This document shows positions 29,964 through 39,216 of a DNA stretch of 64,000 nt, in pieces (the stretch's first letter is position 1; every line of letters begins with the position of its first letter). The position numbers and the translations under genes were made by a program. Where the stretch lies: NCBI GenBank assembly GCA_965116765.1, contig OZ220718.1, forward strand, positions 4,650,001 to 4,714,000, read 5' to 3'. The notes below the pieces were generated by a model, which was not told the DNA's origin, did no database searches, and saw nothing but the letters and a program-made list of their open reading frames with translations. The DNA is from JAJEEA01 sp965116765. GTDB lineage: Bacteria; Acidobacteriota; Vicinamibacteria; Vicinamibacterales; UBA8438.

Positions 29964-32900
29964 CAGCCGGTGCCCGGACGATCGTCCTGCCGGCGTCCGA
30001 CGAAGCCCTGCAGGTCGAGTGCGATGGCGTGGGCGTCGGCCGCGGCTGCGGATCGGAGCCAGAACCGCTTGGCGGCCGGCTTGACGAGGAACAGATCGCG
30101 GTCCAGGAACACCCGGAAGTCCGGCGTAGACTGGAAGTTTCCCGGAAGCGGCTCCTCGATGCGGCGGGCAAGGCGGGACAGCGCAGCCCCGACCTGCGAA
30201 TCGTCGTCCTCGGCGTAGTCGAACGCCATACCCGAGTCCCGCAACGACAACTGCAGGACGGCCAGGTCATCGTTGCGGGCCACGAGGCGCGCGCCGATGG
30301 AGCAGTCGTCGTCGAGCCAGTCCATGATGTTGTCGACCAGTGTGCGGGTATACGCACGACGGTCGGACGGGGTCGAGGCGTTCCAGATCTCCGGCAGGCT
30401 GCCGCGTGTTGGTTGCACAGCGGGAATCGTATATTCAACCGTGTCTTCCACGAGGATTCTCTCGGTCTCGGACAGGCAGAAGAACTCGTACGCCAGAGCA
30501 TCGATCTCTTCGACCACGGCGTGTTCGTCCAGTTGTGGCGCCAAGGCGTCCCCGGCTCGCTGAACCTGTCTCTTGGTCAGGTTCACCAGAGCATCCGTTG
30601 CTGATCGCGCTCTGCGCGGGTTCGGCAGGTCGTCCGGGACCGGGAACGGGAGGCGCAACAGTTCTGCTTGTTGCACCTTGGGACGATCCGAGCCGAACGA
30701 CGAGGTACTGTGAAACGCGAACCACGCCATCACCCTACTGTTGATCAATCCCGCGAGTAGCCTGCCGCGGCGCTCGTCGCCCGGTGGGACCACGATGGCC
30801 TGGATGCCGTGGCGGAATGTCATCCGATCCTCGACGTAGGCGGCGCGCATCCGCCGCCCGCCGGGACCGGCAGCGACGCCGTGTGGAATGAGCACGCGCG
30901 GTCCCGAGAACCCCGCTTCGAAGCCGGCTCGTCGAACTAGGCCGTCTTTCCACGGTTGTAATCCTGTGCAATCGAGAGCCGGAATGCGCAACTCGTCGAC
31001 CGGTAGGTGGGGAGTCGTGGCGACGATTCTGCTGTGTCTGTGTTCGTCACCCGCGCGGTTGGCCGGCTGGAAGCCCTGCCCGACGACCCAACTGGTTCGC
31101 GTGGACTCTCTCTTGCGTGCGAGCGTTCCGTACTGGACTGCCAAGTCGCCGAGGCTCGGAAGGCGCGCCATGTAGTTGAACAGCCGCGCTTCAGGCTCGG
31201 CCATCCAGAGACGCTTCTTGAAGACGGACGGGTCGGTGTCCACCAGACGGGAATCGAGCCGGTGCCGATCACCACTGCCTATGGTGATCAAGCGCCGGGA
31301 CTTCAGGTTCAGGTCGGCCCTGGGCGTCAGATAGTCGAACCGGTAGGGGGTGTCCGCCTGCGGTCGACCGAAGACGAGCAGCGCGGCGGGACGTACGGCC
31401 CCGTCGAACAACTGGAACCGCATATCGGCGAAGTTGACGACGGTGAAGACGCGCGATTCGCGCACCAGGCGCTTGCGCGCCTCCACCGCCAGCCGGGAAT
31501 GGTTGTGCAGGAACCCCATGGCCGGCAGCAGCAACGCTGCGACGCCATCGTCTCGCAGATGTCGCAGCGCCTTCCAGACGAAGGGCCACGCCTGTTCGCG
31601 GCCCGGCGCCGGCAACCCTTCTTCCTTGCACCACTCCAGGGAAGAACGGCGCGCGCCGTGGCGCCTCGACCAGGGCGGATTGCCGACGACGACGTCGGCC
31701 TGCGCATCGTCGGGAGCGACCGCGAAGAAATCGCCGCGGTGCAGCGTCTTCCCGTGGAGCGGAGGAAGGGCCCAGCCGCGGGCCATGAGCCTCCGGATGT
31801 CCGGCGGCGTGACCTCCTCAAGCAACGCGACGTACAGCGAGAAGACGGCCACGCGTACGGCGCCGGGGTCCACGTCCCAGCCCCGCACCCTCCGCAGGAG
31901 ATCGAGCAGGTCGGCCCAGGGAATCGCCGTCCTGTCGCGCCGGGCCTCGCGTCGATGCTCGCACAGGCGTTGGAACAGACGCACGAGGAAGATGCCCGAG
32001 CCGCAGGCGGGGTCGAGAAAACGTCCGCCGTCCCTGACCCTCGCCGGCAGCCTGTCCCAGACCTGGGAGACCACGGTGTCGGCGAGGAACATCGGCGTGT
32101 AGTAGGCGCCGCTGGTGCGGCGCTCGGGGCCCCGTTCGGCGAGAAACCGGTCGTGGACGGCGCTGATCAACTCGATGGGGATGTACTTGAAGTTGTACTT
32201 CCAGAGTCGATACTGCCCTGTTCGCCCGTGCATCTCCTCGCGGCCGGAGCGAAAACGGGCCAGGATCGTGAGGTGAGCCGCGTCGAGGCGTGGACCAGGT
32301 TCGCCCGTCTCGAACGACCAAGGCGCGACGAACAGGTCGCCGTTGAAGCCCTTCCGCAGGGCCCCAAAAAGACGCTCCAGCGCTTCGCCGTCCCCGGCCT
32401 CCAGTAGCGCCTCGAACGTCCCGGCGTCCGTGCTCGCGGCGCCCCGGAAGTACTCGGTTCCGATGATCTCCCGATCCTCCAGATAGGCGACGAACGTCGT
32501 CTGCACGAGCAGCGCTTGCGCCGCCTCGGTTGGCAGACCGCCATCGCAGAGCAGGCGATGCGACTCGGTGAGGTTGTCGAGCAGAACGTGGTCCACGCGT
32601 TCCCGCGGGTCGAAGTACTCGCGGTACTCCTCCTGCTCCCAGAAGCGGCCGGACTCGGTGGCGTAGGCGAGGTTCTGGAGCGTCAGCGCGTCGGTGACGG
32701 CGTCCAGCTCGTCGACGAGGCACCGGTCGAAGTCGTCCTCGCCTGGAAATCGACTCAGCGAAAAGAGGAGGACGGTCTGGCCGGAAACGACGACGAGCAG
32801 GCTCGCGAGACCTTGATTCCAGAGTGCGGCGTGCAGGGCCGCCGCGGCCCCTCGATCGTACTCGCCGACCAGGATCGCGACGGTCGGTACGTGCTCGACG

Positions 32901-33073
32901 CAGAAGACCGCCGACAGGCCCAGGTCGTCGAACGCCGTACGCAGCGCGCCGGCATGGGGCGTATTCCCGACCTGTTCCGATCTCTCGTAGAGCTCTGGCG
33001 GCTGGCGGGTGGAGAGACCCAGGCTGACCTTCCACGCGGGGCCCGGCGGCTCCGAGGCGATGGCCTCCATCAC
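29963..33073 (-). CDS. Eco57I-like N6-adenine DNA methyltransferase
   Basis: The 1036-residue protein is a gamma-class DNA methyltransferase. SAM-binding motif I FLDPACGSGIFLV lies at about residue 350, preceded by the RTSGAYYTPMFLADTVV motif, and catalytic motif IV NPPW at about 465. The long C-terminal region (600-850) probably holds target recognition, with PKVQQAELLRLPFPVP typical of that end. The first 250 residues are an extra domain of unknown function; no PD-(D/E)xK motif is obvious there, and nuclease activity may reside in the small coupled gene. GTG 33073 and ATG 33070 are both possible starts. A good promoter lies at 33188-33216. Confidence 0.9.
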   Translation of the reverse strand: MMEAIASEPPGPAWKVSLGLSTRQPPELYERSEQVGNTPHAGALRTAFDDLGLSAVFCVEHVPTVAILVGEYDRGAAAALHAALWNQGLASLLVVVSGQTVLLFSLSRFPGEDDFDRCLVDELDAVTDALTLQNLAYATESGRFWEQEEYREYFDPRERVDHVLLDNLTESHRLLCDGGLPTEAAQALLVQTTFVAYLEDREIIGTEYFRGAASTDAGTFEALLEAGDGEALERLFGALRKGFNGDLFVAPWSFETGEPGPRLDAAHLTILARFRSGREEMHGRTGQYRLWKYNFKYIPIELISAVHDRFLAERGPERRTSGAYYTPMFLADTVVSQVWDRLPARVRDGGRFLDPACGSGIFLVRLFQRLCEHRREARRDRTAIPWADLLDLLRRVRGWDVDPGAVRVAVFSLYVALLEEVTPPDIRRLMARGWALPPLHGKTLHRGDFFAVAPDDAQADVVVGNPPWSRRHGARRSSLEWCKEEGLPAPGREQAWPFVWKALRHLRDDGVAALLLPAMGFLHNHSRLAVEARKRLVRESRVFTVVNFADMRFQLFDGAVRPAALLVFGRPQADTPYRFDYLTPRADLNLKSRRLITIGSGDRHRLDSRLVDTDPSVFKKRLWMAEPEARLFNYMARLPSLGDLAVQYGTLARKRESTRTSWVVGQGFQPANRAGDEHRHSRIVATTPHLPVDELRIPALDCTGLQPWKDGLVRRAGFEAGFSGPRVLIPHGVAAGPGGRRMRAAYVEDRMTFRHGIQAIVVPPGDERRGRLLAGLINSRVMAWFAFHSTSSFGSDRPKVQQAELLRLPFPVPDDLPNPRRARSATDALVNLTKRQVQRAGDALAPQLDEHAVVEEIDALAYEFFCLSETERILVEDTVEYTIPAVQPTRGSLPEIWNASTPSDRRAYTRTLVDNIMDWLDDDCSIGARLVARNDDLAVLQLSLRDSGMAFDYAEDDDSQVGAALSRLARRIEEPLPGNFQSTPDFRVFLDRDLFLVKPAAKRFWLRSAAAADAHAIALDLQGFVGRRQDDRPGTG

Positions 33074-33187
33074 GGTCGTCCCGGCGTCGAACGGCCGTCC
33101 TCAGACACCGCCGCCGTCGCAGGTCCGCGCGGCCATCGACGGACCCGCGACGGGGGCACGTGATCGATTCGAACTGCCCATGGCGCC

Positions 33188-33216
33188 ATCTTAAGCATAA
33201 GAAAGGCGAAAGTCAA
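33188..33216 (-). promoter_or_regulatory. sigma70-type promoter of the methyltransferase/nuclease operon
   Basis: On the minus strand TTGACT (33216-33211) is separated by exactly 17 bases from TAAGAT (33193-33188). The region is locally AT-rich (TTTCTTATGCTTAAGAT) in otherwise GC-rich DNA. Transcription would start near 33181, leaving an untranslated leader of about 105 bases before the methyltransferase start. Confidence 0.65.
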
Positions 33217-33230
33217 CGACGACAGCCGGT

Positions 33231-34331
33231 TCACTTCCCCGCCTTCCCCGGTCCCGCCCCGCTCGGCGCCTCGGCGTCCTCCGGATGCGGCCGGTCTCCC
33301 CGCTCCAGCTCGGCGCAACGGCGCTCGAGGGCCGCGACGCGCTTGCGCAGGGCGGGTAGCTGCACGAACGAGCTCGCCGCCTTGCGCCACGCGCGGTTCT
33401 CGACGGCCGGCAGCCCCGAGACGAACGACCCCGGCGGCACGTCGTTGGTGATGCCGGTCTGGCCGGTGGCGCGAGCGCCCTTTCCGATGGTGATGTGGCC
33501 GTTCACGCCGACCTGGCCGGCCAGCACGACGTCGTCCTCGACGACGGTGCTGCCGGCAATCCCCACCTGGGCGGCCAGCAGCGCGTTGCGGCCGATCCTG
33601 ACGCCGTGCCCGATCTGGACGAGGTTGTCGATCTTGGCGCCCGCCGCGATGCGGGTCTCGCCGAGGGCGGGCCGGTCGATGGCCACCAGCGCCCCGATCT
33701 CGACGTCGTCCTCGATGACGAGCCCGCCGTGCTGGGGGATCTTCTGGTGGGTCCCGTCGGGGCGGCGGGCGAAGCCGAAGCCGTCGCTGCCGATCACCGC
33801 CCCGTTCTGCACCACCACCCGGTCGCCGAGCACGACGCCCTCGCGAAGCGCCGCCTGCGCGTGAATCACGCAGTCGGCGCCGATGGTCGCTCCGGCGCCG
33901 ACGGTCACGTGGGGATGGATGACGGTCCGGGGTCCGACGATGGCGCCGGCCCCGATCGAGACGAAGGGACCGACCGAAACGGCGGCGGCCAGCTTCGCGT
34001 CGTCGGCGACGCAGCTCGCGGGGTGGATGCCGGTCGGCGGGGTCGGGGCGTCGGCGAACAGCTCGACCGCCCGGGCGAAGGCGAGGTACGGCTCGGCCGT
34101 GCGCAGCATCGGACACGGGGCCGCCGGGGCGTCGTCGGCGAGGACCACCGCCGCCGCTCGCGTCGATCGCAACGCGGTCGTGTACCGGGGGTTGGCGAAG
34201 AACGTGAGGTCGCCGGCTTCGGCCGTCTCGATGCCCGCGACACGGCGAATCTCCACGTCGCCGTCGCCTTCCAGCCGACAGTCCAGGCGATCCGCCAAGT
34301 CACGAAGCCTCAAGACGAGCAAGCGTATCAC
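33231..34331 (-). CDS. lpxD: UDP-3-O-(3-hydroxyacyl)glucosamine N-acyltransferase LpxD
   Basis: The 366-residue enzyme N-acylates UDP-3-O-acylglucosamine, the third step of lipid A synthesis. The N-terminal uridine-binding domain includes AGDLTFFANPRY. It is followed by a left-handed beta-helix of hexapeptide repeats (IGAGAIVGPRTVIHPHVTVG, GSDGFGF, KIDNLVQIGHGVRIG), with the catalytic His in QIGHGV, and a C-terminal helix ending in a Lys/Gly tail. The start is a GTG at 34331, and a start a few codons in is possible. It overlaps the RHH gene by 32 bases. Separation from lpxA, lpxC and fabZ is unusual but seen in some phyla. Confidence 0.95.
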   Translation of the reverse strand: MIRLLVLRLRDLADRLDCRLEGDGDVEIRRVAGIETAEAGDLTFFANPRYTTALRSTRAAAVVLADDAPAAPCPMLRTAEPYLAFARAVELFADAPTPPTGIHPASCVADDAKLAAAVSVGPFVSIGAGAIVGPRTVIHPHVTVGAGATIGADCVIHAQAALREGVVLGDRVVVQNGAVIGSDGFGFARRPDGTHQKIPQHGGLVIEDDVEIGALVAIDRPALGETRIAAGAKIDNLVQIGHGVRIGRNALLAAQVGIAGSTVVEDDVVLAGQVGVNGHITIGKGARATGQTGITNDVPPGSFVSGLPAVENRAWRKAASSFVQLPALRKRVAALERRCAELERGDRPHPEDAEAPSGAGPGKAGK

Positions 34332-34629
34332 GCGTCCGGGGCGGTCCCGCCGACCCGCGGAGCCTCCGTTCGGTCACGCCCGTCGCCCGCGACCGGGGCT
34401 CGTTCCCTGTCGCCCCGGCTCGGAAGTCCTCCGCCTCCTGGAGCTCCTGAAGCTCGACGTCGCTCAGGTGATCGTTCGAGAACAGCTCCGGGGGCCAGCA
34501 CGAGCGTTCCTCGACCACACGCCGGCACGATTCCACGATCAGCCGGTTCCGACTGATACCGCGCTCCGCCGCGACCCGATCCAGGCCGGGCAGGAGCGCT
34601 TGCGGCAGATGAATGCTCGTGTTGGGCAC
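34300..34629 (-). CDS. ribbon-helix-helix (CopG-type) antitoxin-like protein
   Basis: The first 45 residues are a classical RHH DNA-binding domain: strand PNTSIHLPQALLPGLDRVA, then ERGISRNRLIVESCRRVVEER. A strong AGGAGG just before the GTG at 34629 sets the start. The middle (WPPELFSNDHLSDVELQELQE) resembles antitoxin tails. The last 40 residues are low-complexity and overlap the lpxD start, so they may be readthrough after loss of the original end. No toxin follows. It may be an orphan antitoxin or an autonomous regulator. Confidence 0.65.
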   Translation of the reverse strand: MPNTSIHLPQALLPGLDRVAAERGISRNRLIVESCRRVVEERSCWPPELFSNDHLSDVELQELQEAEDFRAGATGNEPRSRATGVTERRLRGSAGPPRTRDTLARLEAS

Positions 34630-34721
34630 GGGGCCTCCTACCCGAACATGTTATTCCAGGTGGGCAGGGCGGGTTCTCTGGCGAATCCCGATGGGCGACC
34701 ACCCGGTTGAGGAGGGTCCCG

Positions 34722-35399
34722 TCAGGCCTGTGTCCGGCGCTCGACGAACGTGGCCAGGTGCTCGAGGTGCAGCTCGCGCGAGAGCTCCCGCAGGCGGGGG
34801 CGGCGTTGGCCGGCGGGCAGGGCCAGGGCCTCGCGCACCTCGTCGAGGACCGGGCTGACCCGTGCGGACCATTCGACGCGGGACACGCCGCTTCGCGCTC
34901 CCCGGAACGACAGCCAGTGGCCGGCCATCTTCGCGGCGAAGTACCAGGAGATGAGGTTGGGCCCGGGGACGAAGAAGAACAGCGGTCCGAAGATCGCGGT
35001 GGCGATGGCGTCGATGACCATCCAGAACCGGTGGTGGTCGCTCTGGCGCTGCAGGCGGCCCCGGGCAATCGACAGGGCCTGCTCGGCGTCCAGGTCGGCG
35101 GCGTGGACGAGCACGCCCTTGCGCACGTGGCGCATGTGCCACAGCAGCCGGTGCTGGGAGATCCAGGCGGCGAGGCCGCGCGTGAGGGCGGCGCGCAGCC
35201 GCGCCCCCCAGCCGGTCTTCTCCGCTTCGGCCGCCCTCGCGGTGCGGCGGTCGCGGCGGGCCTCCTGCTCTTCCCCGAGCACCTCGCGGGCGCGCCGCAG
35301 CAGCTTCCCGGTGACGGCGCCGGGGGGATGGTCGGCGTCGTTCGGCTCGCAGTAGAGCTCGTGGCGGGTCCGGTCGACGGGCACGAGGAAGACGTTCAT
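34722..35399 (-). CDS. putative mitochondrial K+/H+ exchange-related membrane protein
   Basis: The 225-residue protein begins MNVFLVPVDRTRHELYCEP and ends in a basic helical region. A hydrophobic hairpin lies at about residues 128-155 (IDAIATAIFGPLFFFVPGPNLISWYF), with the FVPGPN motif I associate with the Mit_KHE1 family of K+/H+ exchange-related proteins. A long basic/Ala-rich segment (residues 30-75) precedes it. Bacterial members are uncharacterised. Assignment rests on the pattern of motifs only. Confidence 0.55.
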   Translation of the reverse strand: MNVFLVPVDRTRHELYCEPNDADHPPGAVTGKLLRRAREVLGEEQEARRDRRTARAAEAEKTGWGARLRAALTRGLAAWISQHRLLWHMRHVRKGVLVHAADLDAEQALSIARGRLQRQSDHHRFWMVIDAIATAIFGPLFFFVPGPNLISWYFAAKMAGHWLSFRGARSGVSRVEWSARVSPVLDEVREALALPAGQRRPRLRELSRELHLEHLATFVERRTQA

Positions 35400-35618
35400 T
35401 CGGTTCTGGAGACGCTCATCCGGTCGGAAGAGGTTTCATCCGGTCAGGGCATCCGGCGACCCGAAGTGAGCTGGGGGTGGAACGTCACGGTCGAGGAGGG
35501 GGCGACCGCCGCCGCAAGGAGACGGGGCGCCGGGGGCCGCATCGGTCCCCGGCGCCCGGGCTTCGATCCCGCGCCGGCCCGGCAGCGATCTGCCGGACCG
35601 GCCGCGAGAATCCGCCGG

Positions 35619-37826
35619 CTACCGCGCGAGCGGGTCGGGACGGAGCTGGAAGTGCACGATCTTGCTCTTGGTCCCCTGGCCGCCCTCGGTGTGCCAGATG
35701 TAGTTCGAGCCGTAGTTGGCCCACAGCCCGCGTCCCTTCCAGCCGGCGTCGGCATCGTCGATCCGGCCGTCGAGGCCGCGCGAGTAGAACGCCATCGGAT
35801 ACGGCACGCGCAGGACCACCCACTCGCCGGTGTCCGGGTCGAGCGCGAGGAGGGAGTCCGACGTGGAGCCGTTGGCGATGGGGATGTTCTCGCCCATGCC
35901 CAGCGTGTTGAACTGGTCGACCCAGCTGTAGTAGTGGAAGTCGGCGCCGACGCGGCCCTCCACGCCCTGCATCTGCGGGCCGGGCACCGGGTACAGCGTC
36001 CACCCCTCGGGGCAGTGCTGGCCGGTGGCGTCCGGGCCGCTGGTCACCGCGCACCTGCTGCGGTCGAAGCTCGCCATGTGGCTGCTGCCGGACAGGGCGG
36101 CCCAGATGACCCCGTTGCGGTCGACGTCGATGCCGCGGGGGGCGAACCCGGTCTCCATCGGGTCGAGGGCGGAGTTCTCGATCGACGGCGGCTGGTACAT
36201 CTCGGCGATGCACGTCTCGGGCGGGTTGTCGCCGCGGTCGAGACGGACGATCGAGCCGGGGAACGGCCCGGTCCGGGTGATCCAGACCGCGTGGTCGATC
36301 GGGCTCGCGATGATGCCGTAGCCGAAGCCGGCCACCCGGGTGTCGAGGGCGGGGTCGGGGTTGTCTTCCCGCGGCTCGTTCCACGGCTTGGTGATGACGC
36401 CGTCGCCGTTGGTGTCGAGCACGGTCGGGCACCAGCCCTGCGAGCCCTGCTCGTCGCCGGTCTCGTCGTAGAGGCGCGTGTTCAGCCAGCCGATGACGTT
36501 GCCGTCGCCGCTGAACCACAGGGTGTCATCGTCGTCCTCGCCGAACTGCAGGTGGTGGGTGCCGAAGCAGGTGTCGACGAGCACGAACTGCTCGTCGCCC
36601 TCGGCCGACGGGTCGTAGTACGACGCGTGCCGGCCGGCGCGGCCGATCGAGTGGTACTGCGCGTACCGGTTGTCGGAGCCGTCACGGCACCAGTCGGGGT
36701 TCTGGAACGGGCGCACCGTCGAGGTCATCCACACCCGGCCCTTGTGGTCGAGCATCGGGTTGTGGGGGTCGGACCGCTCGTGGGCGCCGACGCCCCAGAG
36801 CTCCGCGTCGCCCCAGTAGTACGACGGGACCTGGACGTCGGGGAAGCGGGTCGGCATGGTCTCGGGGTCGGGGCGCACGGGAATCGTCACCTCGGTCGCG
36901 CTGTTGGCCACCGGGTCGACGAAGGTGATGGTGCCGTGCCCGGCCGAGACGCCGTAGACGGGCCCGTTGCCGTTGATCTGCGGGTTCCGCTTGTCGGTGG
37001 CGATCTCGTCGTGGATGAACGAGGTGTCGACGCCCCAGTCCCACAGGGTCACCACGACGTTCTGCTCGAGGCCGTCGGGCCGCGGCGGGGCCTCGGGGAT
37101 CGCGCCGTTGGCGATGCGGTCGGTCCAGTCGGCGAACATCTGCAGCGCCGGCTCGCGGCCGAACCGGTTCATGGCGTTGCTCATCTGGTTGCCGCGCTGG
37201 CCGGTGGTCACGCGGTGGTCCCACGCCGCGATCGTCGAGTCGAAGTCGTCGCGCTGCTGCACGACGCGGGTCGCGGTGTTGCCGAGCTGGTGGCAGAGCT
37301 GGCAGCCCTGCTTCATGTTGTCGACCCAGTGCGACTGGGTGCGCATGGCGGGGTTGATGCCGTTGCCGCTGTTCCCGGTGCCCGGGAACTCGCTGGGGGC
37401 GGGCGGCTCGATCAGCGCGTACCAGTAGTTGCCCGGGTAGTACTGGGCGGCGTCGCGCGGGGTCGGCGCGACGACGGCGGCGAGCTGCACGTCCTCCTGG
37501 CCCGTCGAGAGGCGGACCTTCTCGGAGTCGACGAGGCCGTAGCCGCGCACCCAGACGTCGTAGGTCGCGTCCGGCATCTGCGGCAGCACGAAGTTGCCCT
37601 CGTCGTCGGTCACGACGATCTTGGCGAACTTGGTCTCGAGCTCCTCGGTCTCGGCGATGACCCAGACCCCGGCCTCGGCGCCGTTGGCGCTCGCCACGCT
37701 GCCGGCGATGACGCCGTCGGCCATGGTGGCCTGGCGCGCCCCGGCGGTCACGCTCCAGGTGGCGATTCCCGCCACCAGCAGGCCGCCGAGCGCAAGCGAC
37801 ACGGGCCTGCGGATATCGATGCGCAT
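35619..37826 (-). CDS. exported carboxypeptidase-regulatory / haem c / Vgb-like lyase protein
   Basis: The 735-residue protein starts at ATG 37826 behind GGGAGG. Residues 9-28 are a signal (SLALGGLLVAGIATWSVTAG). A carboxypeptidase-regulatory beta-sandwich follows (DGVIAGSVASANGAEAGVWV, DEGNFVLPQMPDATYDVWVR). Next comes one c-type haem site CQLCH at about residue 163 and then a region of repeated strands with DHKGRVWMTS, DRNGVIWAAL and LDPDTGEW, like streptogramin-lyase (Vgb) beta-propellers. The fusion suggests a periplasmic enzyme or electron-carrying sensor. The haem motif is single and no partner cytochrome is adjacent. Function is unknown. The gap to the next gene (210 bases) shows no clear signal. 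Confidence 0.85.
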   Translation of the reverse strand: MRIDIRRPVSLALGGLLVAGIATWSVTAGARQATMADGVIAGSVASANGAEAGVWVIAETEELETKFAKIVVTDDEGNFVLPQMPDATYDVWVRGYGLVDSEKVRLSTGQEDVQLAAVVAPTPRDAAQYYPGNYWYALIEPPAPSEFPGTGNSGNGINPAMRTQSHWVDNMKQGCQLCHQLGNTATRVVQQRDDFDSTIAAWDHRVTTGQRGNQMSNAMNRFGREPALQMFADWTDRIANGAIPEAPPRPDGLEQNVVVTLWDWGVDTSFIHDEIATDKRNPQINGNGPVYGVSAGHGTITFVDPVANSATEVTIPVRPDPETMPTRFPDVQVPSYYWGDAELWGVGAHERSDPHNPMLDHKGRVWMTSTVRPFQNPDWCRDGSDNRYAQYHSIGRAGRHASYYDPSAEGDEQFVLVDTCFGTHHLQFGEDDDDTLWFSGDGNVIGWLNTRLYDETGDEQGSQGWCPTVLDTNGDGVITKPWNEPREDNPDPALDTRVAGFGYGIIASPIDHAVWITRTGPFPGSIVRLDRGDNPPETCIAEMYQPPSIENSALDPMETGFAPRGIDVDRNGVIWAALSGSSHMASFDRSRCAVTSGPDATGQHCPEGWTLYPVPGPQMQGVEGRVGADFHYYSWVDQFNTLGMGENIPIANGSTSDSLLALDPDTGEWVVLRVPYPMAFYSRGLDGRIDDADAGWKGRGLWANYGSNYIWHTEGGQGTKSKIVHFQLRPDPLAR

Positions 37827-38036
37827 TCTCTCTACCTCCCTGCCGTAGCCTGAATCAAGCGCACGAATGCAAAGTGAGCCCATCACTCTACCTTGAGGTC
37901 CGCGGAAGGTCAACGCCCGGCGGTCGCGCCGCCGGAGTCGATTGCGGGTTGAGGGAATCATGAGGGCGGGTGGAGCCCCGCCGCCCCCTTGGGCACGGGC
38001 GGCGCCGGTTCCGGATCCGCCGACAGGACAGGGACG

Positions 38037-38481
38037 ATGACCGAGGCATCGCGGGAAGGCCGGTCGCCCGGTCGCGTGTCGCTTGCCGATTACGCCCGGG
38101 CGGTGGAGAGCGGCTGGACGAAGGACGAGCTGATGCGGGCCATCCTGCACGAGCTGCCGCGCAGGCTTCAGCGGCTCACGCAGACGGAACGAGGGGCGGG
38201 TGCTTGGGGAACGCCCGCCGGCGACCGCTACGCGCTGGGACGCCCTGCTGGCAGCCACCGCGGAGCACGTCGCGGGCCTCCACGGGCTGCCGCCGCCGGC
38301 GTGGACCGACGAGCCCGCGCGCTTCGTCGAGCCGCCCTGGGTGCTGCCGGAGCCCGAGCTCGACGACATGCGGCACGACGCCATCTGGTACGCGCCGGCC
38401 GCGTTCATCCGCCACGGCGTGCTGCCCGACCCGCGAGACCTCGACCGGCGCGGCGGAGAGCGGCGTGACTGGGTCGCTTGA
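38037..38481 (+). CDS. unknown protein upstream of a nucleotidyltransferase, one frameshift
   Basis: From ATG 38037 one frame encodes RVSLADYARAVESGWTKDELMRAILHELPRRLQRL, and from about 38195 another encodes VLGERPPATATRWDALLAATAEHVAGLHG through VLPEPELDDMRHDAIWYAPAAF to a stop at 38481. A single indel near the GGGG run at 38194-38197 separates them. Joined, they make a helical protein of about 147 residues with an acidic/aromatic C-terminal part. I do not recognise the family. It overlaps the nucleotidyltransferase by 17 bases, so the two form a translationally coupled pair like a toxin-antitoxin or AbiE-type module. Confidence 0.65.
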
Positions 38482-39007
38482 CCGCGACCGGCTCGGCCGT
38501 CTGCTCGACGCCCTCGACGAAAGGCTGCGGCGCGCGGAGGTACGCGCCAGCCTGTACCTGGTCGGCGGAGCGGCGATGCTGCTGGCCTACGGCCGCACGC
38601 GCGCGACCTCGGACGTCGACGCGCGCATCGACGCCGCCCACGAAGCGGTGGTCGCCGCCGTGGCCGACGTCGCGGCCGAGCACGGTCTGGAATACGACTG
38701 GCTGAACCAGCAGGCCGCGGCCTGTATCCCGAGCGAGCCGGACCGCCGGGCGCCGACGCTCTACAACACGCCCAATCTCGTGATCACCGGAGCGTCGGCC
38801 GGACACCTGCTGGCCATGAAGCTCGAGGCCGGCCGGCGGACCGACGTCGACGACATCCGGGTGTTGCTCGACCGGCTCGGCATCGAGGATCCCGAGATCG
38901 CCGCGAGGATCCACGCACACCTGTTTCCCTCGTCGGCGCGGAGGGAACGGGTCGAGCGCCTCCTGCGGACCCTGCTGTGCCCCGAGCCGCCGGACGGGAC
39001 GCGTTGA
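38465..39007 (+). CDS. DUF6036-like nucleotidyltransferase
   Basis: The 180-residue protein has the nucleotidyltransferase active-site pattern LVGGAAMLLAYGRTRATSDVDARID, combining the GG motif and the DxD acidic pair. HLLAMKLEAGRRTDVDDIRVLLDRLG is typical of DUF6036/AbiEii-like proteins. Translation starts at GTG 38465 inside the end of the preceding gene. Members of this clan add nucleotides to RNA or protein and several are toxins of toxin-antitoxin or abortive-infection pairs. The preceding gene would then be the antitoxin; this is inference from gene order. Confidence 0.8.
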   Translation: MTGSLDRDRLGRLLDALDERLRRAEVRASLYLVGGAAMLLAYGRTRATSDVDARIDAAHEAVVAAVADVAAEHGLEYDWLNQQAAACIPSEPDRRAPTLYNTPNLVITGASAGHLLAMKLEAGRRTDVDDIRVLLDRLGIEDPEIAARIHAHLFPSSARRERVERLLRTLLCPEPPDGTR

Positions 39008-39216
39008 CCGGCCGGCCGTGGCGGGCTCGCCCGGACGATTCGGACCCGTTCCGCCGGACCATGGCGGCGGCTGAGCCGGGACGGTCCCCGCACGGACCGA
39101 ATGCTGCCCCGCTTGCGGAGTGAAGCGCGCTTGCGTTTAGAATAGCGGGTTGTCCCGCACGCCGGTGCCCACCTGCTCAGTCAGATCACGCGCCGACTCC
39201 GTGTCCGTGACAGGAG

